DNA of 64,000 nucleotides from Eudorina sp. 2006-703-Eu-15. Lineage: Eukaryota > Chlorophyta > Chlorophyceae > Chlamydomonadales > Volvocaceae. A program made the translations under genes and the position numbers. The notes under the pieces were generated by a model that was not told the DNA's origin, did no database searches, and was given only the letters and a program-made list of their open reading frames with translations. Position 1 is the stretch's first letter; the number at the start of each line of letters is the position of its first letter. The stretch lies in assembly GCA_003117195.1 (NCBI GenBank), contig BDSI01000007.1, forward strand, positions 186,001 to 250,000, in the 5' to 3' direction. Below, in pieces: positions 48,868-58,831 of this stretch.

Positions 48868-51553
48868 ATGCCGGATCCAACGAAACGAAAGCGGTTCGGG
48901 GAGCAAAAAATCCTCGACTATTATGACGTTCTTTTGCGCGAACAGGATGTTTCCTTGCTTGAAGGACCCTACTGGCTAAACGATCAGGTGCGCGACGTTT
49001 TCCAACCGTGCATGGCGCCACGCCTTGGAAGGGACAAGTACGCGCCCCCAGGTGTCAGGACGTACTGACGCCGTTGCAGTACACATATCTCTTCGCTGTG
49101 GGCCGCGGTAACTCGCTGACGCGACAATTGGGTGTGCTTCCCGCAGTCAGCAGAACAGCATAAGAAAAAAGGCGGAAGAAAGAACATTCCGTTACACACG
49201 TAAAACAAGGCAGCCAGGATGTGCCGGGCTGACCGCAACGGTGGAACGAGGGTGCGCTCGTTGCGCCACAGTTATTTGTCTAATGTCGTCTTGTCCGGGA
49301 TCCAGGTGGTGGCGTTCTGGTTCGAGTTCCTGCAGCGAGAGGGGCTGCAACAAACCGCAGTCGGAGGCACGGCGCCGCCACTGACCCATGGGACGTCGCC
49401 GCCAGTCGGTCGGCATCCTGCGGCCGTGGGCGCAGCTGGCGCGGGCTGCACGTCCTCCCAGCAGCTGTGCCTGCCACTTGAAGATGCGTTGCTGCTGCCG
49501 CCGTCCACATCGTTCCTCCTCATGTTCTCCAGTAAGCTGGTAAACGGGGTTTGATGAGATGGTGTCGCTGGGCCTTTGGGTCACAGAGGAGCCTGTCTGT
49601 TTGGGACGATCCGCCCGGTCCCTCGTATGGGTCCCCGGTTCTGAGGGGTTATGTCCCCGGTTCTGAGGGGTTATGTCCCCGGTTCTGAGGGGTTATGTCC
49701 CCGGTTCTGAGGGGTTATGTCCCGGTCTGAGGGTTATGTCTTCTGAGGGGTTATGTCCCCGGTTGAGGGTTATGTCCCCGGTTCTGAGGGGTTATGTCCC
49801 GGTTCTGAGGGGTTATGTCCCGGTTCTGAGGGTTATGTCCCCGTTCTGAGGGTTATGTCCCCGGTTCTGAGGGGTTATGTCCCCGGTTCTGAGGGGTTAT
49901 GTCCCCGGTTCTGAGGGGTTATGTCCCCGGTTCTGAGGGGTTATGTCCCCGGTTCTGAGGGGTTATGTCCCCGGTTCTGAGGGGTTATGTCCCCGGATCT
50001 GAGGGGTTATGTCCCCGGTTCTGAGGGGTTATGTCCCCGGTTCTGAGGGTTTTATCGACATCCGGCCCCCCGACGGCGCAGGTCCGGACGTGGCTGCCGA
50101 GGTGCTGGCGCCGCTTAAGGTCCGTACCCTGCGCAGCCATCATCCACAGAGCAGAAGGGCTTCTGGCACGGGTCTCCTCGTAGAAGCTCACGCAGTCGAG
50201 CATGTGTGATCGCGTCGCTGCGAGTACGGTGTACGACAGCCATGGAGTACGACAGAACGACACTGCATGGCGATGCATTTGGTTCATGCCGTGGGCGTAG
50301 GGTCCCTGGTCTCGACTGCAGGGCACGTAGGACCAAGACATACATGTCTTGGTTCAATAACACAGCATATCCTAGTAAATTGTATGGTCCAACAGGTCCT
50401 GAAGCAAGTCAATCACAAGCATTTACTTTCCTTGTACGTGACCAACGTTTAGGTGCCAACGTTGCAGCCCGGCCCGGCCCGAACCCGAACATCTGAAGCG
50501 CTGCAACGCAGCCGTGAAACCGAAACCCTAGAACCCGAAACCCCGAAGCGCTGGAGCGCTGGACCGCGATGTTCATTTTGCCGACGAGTGCCTCGTCCTC
50601 GCCGCCCGCAGCTCCAACTGAAAGGGTTGGTGGTGTTCGCCGTCAACGACAACACGGAGGTGGACGTGGCGGCGGGCGGGAGCCATTGGTGAGTTTGCCT
50701 TTGACGAGCTCTCCTGGGAGTGCCCTGTCGTACCCACCCAGCCGCCGTACTCTTGGTCCTTGGGATTGAGTGAGTGAGTGCCGCCGGATGCCACCCAACA
50801 CGACGGTGGTCTCCCCCTCCCTCTCCCTCTCCGGGCGGGGGGCTGAGGGAGGCAGTACAACGCCAGCCGCGCGTTATGCAGTACCAGCAGCAGTACCGGC
50901 TGCAGTACCTCCTTCCTTGGCTCCCCGCTCAGTGGAACCCAATAAAAATTCTTGAACATCTCCCAAAAAATCAAATGTATCAACCGTCGGCCACGACGCG
51001 ACTGCCCCGGGACTCGTCCAGGAGCCTCCTGGTCTACCACCGGACCTCCAACACGCTGCGACATTACGACTCCAGTCCCGCGTCATGCAGCGGTGCCGAC
51101 GCCGCCGGGTCCGCCGCCCGCCGCAGCTCCCATGCCGCCCGGAGGCTGGCAGCCGCCGTCGGCCCCGCGCTGGTCAGCGGCGGCGCCGCCGCCCGCAGCG
51201 GCAGCAGCAGCAGCAGCAGCGCCCCTGCCGCGCCCCTGCCGCGGCTGGTGGAGGTCTCGGCCATGCCGCGTCAGGGCAACGGTTACGATTGCGGGGTGTA
51301 CGTGCTGGCGGTGGCTAGGGCTGTGTGCGAGTGGTGGGGGGCGCAGGGCGGAGCCTGGGGTCTTGGGGCGCTGGAGGCTCAGCGGGCGGTATCGCAGGAG
51401 GCCGAGTGGGAGGCGAGGGAGCGTGAGCTGGCTCGCTGGCTGACACCTTCTTATGTTAAGGGACTTAGGACGGAGGTGCTGGAGCTGATTAGGGCCAAGG
51501 CGGCGGCGGCGGCGGCGGCTGTTAAAACAGGGAAGCACGGGCTGGCGTCTTGA
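48868..51553 (+). CDS. SENP8: NEDD8-specific cysteine protease, SENP8/NEDP1 (Ulp1, C48) family
   Basis: Five exons: 48868-48987, 49306-49531, 50082-50119, 50612-50688, 51022-51553. All junctions are in phase, giving 330 residues (human SENP8 is 212). The family processes NEDD8 and removes it from cullins and other targets. Landmarks: [20 protein letters not shown] then YWLND at the N-terminus, [27 protein letters not shown] with catalytic His153, LRHYDSS with Asp170, the oxyanion Gln238 and catalytic Cys244 in [14 protein letters not shown]. The triad is complete, so activity is expected. The order ND..D.A.GGSHWSLLVY is closer to SENP8 than to the SUMO proteases. Two insertions account for the extra length: a Gly/Ala/Pro-rich stretch of about 45 residues in exon 2 and a Ser/Ala stretch of about 50 between Asp170 and Gln238. 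It could act on SUMO instead, but NEDD8 is more likely. Confidence 0.9.
49631..50050. repeat. SENP8: 22-bp minisatellite filling intron 2 of the SENP8-type gene
   Basis: About 20 copies of GGTTCTGAGGGGTTATGTCC plus CC, most identical. A cluster of shortened or variant units lies at 49715-49860 and a GGATCT variant near 49995. It fills about three quarters of the 550-bp intron. The unit has no spacer structure. Confidence 0.95.
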
Positions 51554-51846
51554 AGTAGTGGTCATAATAATAAACCCTTACAGTTTGCGAGACTGGACAT
51601 GTTGTCCCCGGCGGCCCTTAGCGTTGAACCCAAACCCCGGCACCGACGGCAGGCCGTGGCGCGGTCGGTGTTTGCTGCCGTACATTGGCTCTCGGCCTCA
51701 TCGCTCACACGTCCTACCCGGGGGCTCTGCACGGGCGTCGTCCCATTGCCGTACCGTGTCCATGCCGTAGTATCCTGTCCTGTCTGTGTGCATATGACAA
51801 AACCGGCTGTCGCCGTTGGCTGTCACCGATGACCCGCGGGGTCCGC

Positions 51847-51870
51847 TGTAACATCCTTAATATAATGTAA
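51847..51870 (+). terminator. Two TGTAA poly(A) signals of the SENP8-type gene
   Basis: TGTAA at 51847-51851 and 51866-51870, about 300 bp after the stop. The first lies at the end of a dispersed repeat copy (GCTGTCACCGATGACCCGCG plus GGGTCC) shared with 42989-43023. Confidence 0.6.
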
Positions 51871-52623
51871 AAGCCTTGCAAACGGATCGACATAAGAGAT
51901 GAGCAGACCGACAAAGGAGGCTGGGAGGAAGCAAACGCGCCGCCCCTCGTCTCTTCTACAGCAAGGCACTAGCACTCCTTACTTCACGGCCGGCTACAGC
52001 CTACAGCGCTATACAGTAGGCAGGGTCGCCATAACGAGTTACGTCTCCCTGCCTCTTGGCGCCATTTGACCCGCAATTCCATTTGGCCAGGGCGAGATGG
52101 GGTCCTTGATGCTCCGTGAGGGCAACATCAGGGCATTGAATGAAGGGCATCACCGCAACCGGTACACCGCTGACGGTCCCACGCACACACCCGACTTTGC
52201 TTCTCGCGGCTCAGTTATCTCACACACCCGCATGCGCTGTCTGTCCCCGCGCTCCGATCGGCGTCCAGCAAGCAACCCATCCGACCCATCCGGCCCCAAA
52301 CGCGAAACCAAGAGAAGATGCGACCCACCGCTCTCCTGCTCGTCTCGCACCACCAAGACCCTCAAAGACCCTCCCGCACGCCCGCCTCGCGCCCCTCACT
52401 CGTCCCTCCATCGGGGCGTGGCGTCATGCCGTACCGTCTAACCAAGGCGCCGCGGGGGCATGCCCGGTGTGCCCCCGGGTTCATTCCTGGCTTGCTTCAC
52501 CCCTCCAGGGACCTGTCAATAGCGCGGGATGCCCAGGTTTTGGCCCTACCTTGGAGGGCCCACGGGCCGCAACCTCCCAGTTCCCGGCGCCGTTTTCAGC
52601 TGTCGCCGGCTCGCCGGCTCCAA
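51871..52623. other. Intergenic between convergent SENP8-type and Nudix genes
   Basis: No coding exon recognised. It presumably includes the Nudix 3' UTR. The stretch 52180-52440 is rich in short CA/CC runs. Confidence 0.45.
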
Positions 52624-53567
52624 TCACGCGGTGTCCGCGCCCGCCGGCGGCAGCATTCCCCCCAGCGCCTCCGCGTGCGCTCCGCCGAACAACACCCGAA
52701 CCACGGGGTGAAGCACCAGGTCCCGAGGGGGCGGCCCCGCGGCAGCGGCCACCGCTTCGTCGTCATCTGGGTCGCCCAGAAAGCCGCGGCCCGTGGGCTG
52801 GTGCGGGGGCGCGCCCGGCGCCGCCGCCAGCGCAGCCGCGTGGCGCAGGTCTAACCAGCGCCATTCTGTGTGCTCCGAGTTGAGGGAGGGCCGGTAGGTG
52901 GCGCGGTCTGCGACGGGGACGCTGGCCACGAACACCGTATAGTGCTTCTGCAGTGACTTGCCGCGCCTGCGGACGAGGCGGTTAGGCCGGGCAGGGAATG
53001 CGAATGCGTTCGCGTGCATGGAACGAATGCTACGTCTTTAGCTTCGTAGCTTGAGGGCGGGCCAGGTCTGCTGTACGGAGGTACAGTGTCGCTGTCGTAC
53101 CTGGTGAGTACGGAGCCGAGCACCTTCAGCCCGGGTGGCAACGTCCCCAACTCCTCACAAGCCTCCCGTGTAGCGGTGATCAGCAGGTCGCCGCCGTCGC
53201 TGGGGTCTGCGTTGCCGCCTGGAAGGCCCCACGTGCCCGGGTTGCCGCTGTCCTCGCTGCGTTTGAGCAGCAGGCAGGCACCCTCACAGCTGCAAGGGGA
53301 GAACGCCGAGACACACATGGCGAAGGTCCGGGTAGCTTGGAGAACGGTATAATCAACATGTGCGTGCGGTTGTCGGCTTCCCCCACTGACGACGTCAGTG
53401 CCAAGCACAGCTGCCGAGATACATGCCGACCGAGGCCATTTTCTGTATCGCTCAGAACCATGATCCAATGCAAGCACATGCGTTGTGTATTCTGAATGCG
53501 GCGCTCACCAGATCAGGAGGCCTGCCCCAGTTTTGGCTGCCACGCCGACCCCGTTCGACGACGACAT
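52624..53567 (-). CDS. Nudix hydrolase
   Basis: Three exons: 53567-53509, 53289-53101, 52966-52624. The phases close to 196 residues, starting MSSSNGVGVAAKTGAGLLIC. Nudix enzymes hydrolyse nucleoside diphosphates linked to another group. The Nudix box is GLPGGNADPSDGGDLLITAT then REACEELG (residues 41-68). The metal-binding REACEE core (Arg61, Glu62, Glu65, Glu66) is intact. The upstream Glu of the strict Gx5Ex7REUxEExGU pattern is replaced and spaced differently by the GGNADPSDGGD insertion. A preceding strand LLKRSEDSGNPGTW and a following KHYTVFVASV strand complete the fold. The C-terminal third contains an Ala/Pro-rich insertion, then LVLHPVVRVLFGG. The exact substrate cannot be told. The start codon was chosen because exon 1 joins in phase and gives the typical 'hydrophobic-x-C-x-GACLLLKR' first strand. 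Confidence 0.88.
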
Positions 53568-54330
53568 TTTGGTACCTTTCAGGGACGGGGTTCACACCGC
53601 CAGCGACGTGCCTAATTATCGAGTTTTGAGTCCTATGCTTGTGTTATCCTGTATGACATGAACCAACGCAGTGTCGAATTTCCTAACGGGCGGTCGCGTT
53701 CATCGACTGCGAAGGTTAATGTGGCGCTATGCTTCGTCCCGCAACCTTCCACAATGATTCGGTTAACCAATTACAACATGATGTTGTAAAGTTGGGTGTC
53801 ACGGAGCTATACACGCGAAGCGATGCCAAGTTGCCAACGACTCCGACTATGAAGCGGCTCCGACACTTATCAATTCCAATTAATTTTCAGAATGCGACTC
53901 AATCATCACCGCTGACGAACCAACCTTCACTACGCTGTTTCGGAGCACGTCATCCTCATAACTCTGGAACCACCATTAGTCACGGAAGATGCCAACATTG
54001 GCCGGGCGCGTAGTCAGCAATTCATGTACATCATATCTTGTTTTACAGTTTAATCAAGGCTCGACACTGAGATGAAACGCGTCGGTGCGGCTCCTCACTC
54101 CTCGCTGGTTTTGCTCGTCCCACCCTCCGAAGGCGGGATGGAGCCCTTGCGCTGCCGCCACTTCCAGGGTTTTATCCAAATAGCCCTGCGTGAGAAGGCA
54201 ACCGTGCGAAACTTGTGAGGTTCCGCGCTTCAAGCGTGAAGCAACAGTGAACATCCGATCGACAGCGAAATGTTTCAAGGTCATAAGCTGAAACATTGTG
54301 ACCAGGAGCACGTAACAAGTGAGGCGATAT
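53568..54330. other. Intergenic upstream of the Nudix gene
   Basis: No coding exon seen. It contains the Nudix promoter and the 3' UTR of the next gene, with TTACA (TGTAA on the minus strand) at 54043-54047, 284 bp past that gene's stop. Confidence 0.45.
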
Positions 54331-56942
54331 CTAAGAAACCCACCAGCTGTGGCTTTCCGTCGAGGGTGTTTCCACAGTCGACGCCTCGGGGGATCCTTGC
54401 GGTTCCCCGACGTCACTCTGCGGCAACGCCGCCCTGTTGTTGCTGCTTCTGCCCGCCGCTGTCGTCCCACGATCGCCGCCAACTTCATGCATCGTCTCTG
54501 GCGATGCCGCTCGCAAACGTTGCGACGGTTGCGCCGTCTGCTCGAGCAACGCATCCGCCTGGAAGCCTGAGCTCCGCAGCCAGGTCTGGTAGCTCGGATC
54601 GTCGTCCGGAATCTCCTCCAAGTCGTGCACAGTCGCCGCACCGGCCGTAGCCGTGGTGCTGCTGCTCGACGATGTCACCACGCCAGCTGCGCCTGCCCCC
54701 CTCTCGTTGATCTGGCGCAGCTCCCGCTCCTTAACAGCCTTTGCCGCGAGCAAAATGTCCTGGTGACGTATGGAGAGACAGATCAGGAACTTCGGGTATG
54801 GTTTGCGCCATGACAAGGAAGAAGCCAAGGCGCAGGCCCAAGACCAGGGGCCAACAGGCAGCGCGGTCATTCCTCTGTGGTAGGGCAGTACTGTAGTACG
54901 GTATAGCACGTGCGCCCATGCGCAGGCGCCCGGTATCAAGCTTCCGTACTCACGAGTATGTCACAATTTAAAAATATTCATCTTGCAAAGCGGGTGCAAG
55001 GCTCAGGTGCGCCGCCGTACTGCCACGTCTGACAGCTGTCCGTACTCACCCGGTGCTCGTACTCGGGGAAGAGAAGTCCCACCTCGGCTGATCCGGAAGT
55101 CCGTGGCCGTGGCAGTGCCTCGCGGTAACCTGCAGGAGGGCGGCCGGCAGCAGCGGACAGTCTGGGGGCCATGTGGCTTCGAGCTTCCCATCTAGCTTCC
55201 CGCTCGGCAGGCGCCGCTCTCCGCCCTCAAGAGGCAGCGTGCGGGTGGGCAGTCATGTGTTGCGGCAATTACCGCAATCATCTTAGGTCTTACTAATCCT
55301 ATGTCATAAGATGATACGAAACAGCATGCCTGGGTACTGGATACCTAGATCGGCGACTCGGCCACACGCGGCCCAACTGCGGTAACGGCGGCGCTCGGGA
55401 CCGCGGCAGCTGCCAGCGGTGCACGCGAATACGGAGACGAACGGGCACGGAACGGGCACGAAGCGCGAACGCCTCCCGGTGTCCCCTGCGCTCCCTCACG
55501 TGTGGCCTCCGGCGACAGCAGGCCCTCCCTGATCAAGTACTCCTCGAGGTGGTATCTGAAAGCGACGGCGGCGGCGCGGCAGGGGAGGGGCTTCGGCTTG
55601 CCACTGTTATGTGGCAAATAATGCTATAGCAAAGTTGACCCCGTGGGTCATCGGTGACAGCCGCACAGGGGACCCCGTGGGTCATCGGTGCATACGGGCA
55701 CGCGCTGCCCGGCCGCATGGGGGCTCCCAGGCGATACACTCCCGCGGCAGTGATGCCCCCGCTCCATCGGGATATCGTACGTGCTGTGCCGTACCATGCC
55801 GTACCTAGGCCGAAGCACCGAGTTGGCGATGTGCAGGGCAGCTCCAAGGGAGCCCCACGTCAGTACACCCAGCAGGCGGTACCGGGGCCCTAGTGGGGAA
55901 CGGAACAACAGCGGGAGCCACCGCGGGGTGGGAGAGGACGAGTCGCACAGTAAAAGAAGCGACTGGGGCTGATGTACCAAAACTAAGCAACGATGTTATC
56001 TTCCTTCATCCCGTCAAAAATCTGGTCGGGAAGCTGCTATATCCTACTGCCGGTGGTGGTGGTGGTGGTGGCTGCTGGCTAGTGGTGCATAAATCTGTGA
56101 GTCTGTCGATCGGAGGTACCCTGCAGTGCTACTGACAGACCTGCCAAGTGAACACTGTGAAAGCTTCTACCTCGTAGGGGTCCCAACAAGATGATCAAAC
56201 CTCGGCTTACCTTGGTAATACCCAACCACCAGGGCGCCGGTGACAGCCCCTGGAGCCGAGTGGACAGCCGCAGTGGGTCGTAGGGGTTGCCATTACAGTG
56301 GGCAGGTGGTGTTAGCGCGGGGTACGACAGGGTTCAAGCGCAACACAAGCCCAGAAGGGAGGTATTGCTAGCGGCCAAGGCACAAGGCATCCCTCTGAAT
56401 TATGATGCGCAGCTCAGCAGGTAACCTGCACAAGTCGAAGACTGCAGACTTGGACATGGTTAAGATCACCCGTTTCACTTGCTGCTCGTCATATCGCGGG
56501 GAATGTATAACCCGCCACGCCATTTTGTGTTCGAGTACTTGCCGCTTAAGGCGCTGTTGAGGAAGTCGTGCCGGCCCCGCACCGCACGACATGTCTCTTG
56601 AACACCTGATGAGGTTGCAGACCACGTAGGCAGCGCGGGACACGTATGTCAGACAGGTGTGTCGTCGCAATTCCCTACCACGTTGCAGGCCATGGTTTCT
56701 CACCGCTGAATATGAGCGCGGCACAGCCATAGCCCACCAGCTTGTTCGCAAAATCGCGCAGCCGTGACGCGCCCCTCAATGGGTCGTTCCGCAAGGAGAG
56801 GACTGCAGCCATGCAACCTGCGCGCGCATACATGATGTCCTTTAGATCCTTCAGCAGCTATATACATCGCGTAACAGTTCCTACCTGCAAAAGCCAGCTT
56901 CTGCTCAGTACGCTGCTTCCAGCCATCCACGAGCCAGTCCAT
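54331..56942 (-). CDS. Unidentified multi-exon protein (partial model)
   Basis: I do not recognise this gene. The last three exons are well supported and in phase: 55555-55500, 55087-55050 and 54759-54331. Together they read YHLEEYLIREGLLSPEATPE, then VGLLFPEYEHRDILLAAKAV and KERELRQINERG. A Ser/Thr/Ala-rich tail follows, with an acidic DLEEIPDDDPSYQTWLR patch and a stop at 54331. Upstream candidates are a first exon at 56942-56885 (MDWLVDGWKQRTEQKLAFAG, donor GTAGGA) and an exon ending at 56704 (donor GTGAGA) that reads LSLRNDPLRGASRLRDFANK then LVGYGCAALIFS. Those two do not join in a consistent phase, so at least one exon is missing or mis-set, and the link to the 3' exons is inferred from strand and spacing. 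The EYLIREGLL and KERELRQI helices suggest an alpha-helical protein. Confidence 0.45.
55636..55702. repeat. Two tandem copies of the GACCCCGTGGGTCATCGGTG dispersed repeat
   Basis: GACCCCGTGGGTCATCGGTG occurs at about 55638 and again at about 55674. In reverse complement the first copy matches the repeats at 42989-43023 and 51820-51853 over GGCTGTCACCGATGACCC and GGGGTC. Confidence 0.8.
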
Positions 56943-58831
56943 CGGTGTCGGTTGCGATACTGACTACGACTACTTCTTGATCTTATGATGAGTGCAGCTA
57001 GATCATATTGTAAAAATTAAAAGACTCTTGCGATCCGTTGATTCGCAAACAAGCCCTGTGACGAGAACGTTAACGCACCAAAGAACGGTATTCTAAATTC
57101 CTCTATGCGGAGGTTACAGCAATCATAGTCTTCGCCGTTGGTCTCATTACTAAGCCAGTCAACCACCCGTACCAACGTACCGCAGTACGTTGTCCCTCCA
57201 GGCCCAGCCTGCCGCACTTGGGCGCAAGCGGCATCCTGGCCCGTTTGATATCGCCATCTATCCAACTCTGCAATATGCCCATGCCCCATTCCTGCAGGTG
57301 ATTAAACCATATCGAGCAGATACGAATACCTTCGGCGGGCAAAGGTCAGCGGTTCCAGCTGGAAGCATCAATTCCATCCTTTGGGGAGGCTACGATTAGA
57401 CGTTACGAAGCCACCGAGCGGAGCCTGCCGTTCAATTGTTTTACAGGAACCTCCGGGCACAAATGCGCACATGACCTGGGCGTTCATCGCTCCACCCTTC
57501 AGTGGTCTCTCAACCGACGTTCAAACGCAGCACACCAAATCCTGGTCGCTCGAACTTCATCGCAAGACGCGCATACGGTCCACCCGCTTCCCAAAGCAGG
57601 CACAGTAGCACACACGCCACGCCACGCAACTCATCCTCGTAAAGCCTCTCGCTCGGTCTGTTACAGCCAACGACGACGCAACTCGGCATGCGATGGCTGT
57701 GCCCTAGGTCTCGCGCCTCTAGGTCTCGAGCCCGCTTCATAACTTGCACCTACTTGCAACACGCTTCAACTGGAAGCTTCATCCTCTACTGCGTCCAGGG
57801 ACCCATCCTCGCGATTGCACAATGAACGGGCCTTGCCCGTGTATCGGTCTCTCGGGTCACCACGCCATGTTTCCATGATTACTTCATAACGTGCATCCGT
57901 CTCTCTGCACGACGTGCAACACGCGCACCAAATGAACTGCAGCCGCCCGAGGAGGCGCAGCATTTCGCGTCGACGTGCTTGCTTGCGCGTGCGTGGCGTG
58001 TGGGTGAGGCAGTGCACCCAAAAGACACGTCGCCCGTTGGAGGTCCGTCTCGAGGTCCGTTGGCTCCCAATATGGAGTAACCCATCTTGCCCTCGACTCC
58101 GTACAATTCAGGCGCAGACATCCTCCTCGCCATAACACAAGGGCACGAAAAACGTGCATTGCAAACCACCCGACCGATTTGGTTCTTGCAATCCTTGCTT
58201 CCCCACAGTGAGACGGCTGCGCTATCGGCGTCTTGCCAGACCTGCACAGGAGGCGGCTGCCTCCGGTGACTTGCCGCCTTAACTTCCGGGGGCATGTTCA
58301 TGTCCTCTGAGAGCAGATGAGCGCTCCCTGCATTTCCGTGCATGCATAAAAGATGAATGCAAGCTTCCCGGAGCAGCAAACGCGCGCGCGATGGGAGGCC
58401 AAACCTGCACACTCTTCATGCGCGGTGGTTGCGGCAGGGTGCTCCGGCAGGGTGTGTGCACACACACATGGGGTAGACAGCGGGTTTCAGCTCAACTCCC
58501 CAGACAGTCTACACAACCTACCAGGGCACGAGGGCATCGCCGACTCCCGTGCAACCGTCGCGCTGCGTCGCGCCGAGCTGCCGACGGAAACATAAATTCA
58601 ACAGGGCCATCGCCTCTTATGTATGTATAACCTCGCCCTGCCCCGCAACACGGCCGGCGGTCGAAGATTCACCGACTCCGTCTGCATCTTCCTCCGCAGT
58701 CGCACTCAGGTCCGGGGCCTCCTGAGACTCCTCGGCAGTCTCCTCTTCCCACTGCAAGGTCATGGTACTCCTTGGGGCAAACGTCCATTACCAGATTCCT
58801 TCTAGCACGTTCGTCAGCCAGACCCTACAGA
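56943..58831. other. 1.9-kb region between two minus-strand genes; nothing assignable
   Basis: Open frames on both strands are short, lack conserved patterns and have no matching splice-site series. The region should hold the promoter of the gene ending at 54331 and the 3' UTR of the LRR gene. Minus-strand TGTAA elements (plus-strand TTACA) occur at 57441-57445 and 57661-57665. Confidence 0.4.

Noticed and set aside
49631..50050. CRISPR-like array
   Set aside because: The 22-bp units are directly adjacent with no unique spacers, in a eukaryotic intron. It is a minisatellite.
55990..56042. Minus-strand LPDQIFDGMKEDNIV as an exon of the orphan gene
   Set aside because: It has an acceptor-like TATAGCAG but no usable donor in the phase required by the next exon (it would create a stop).
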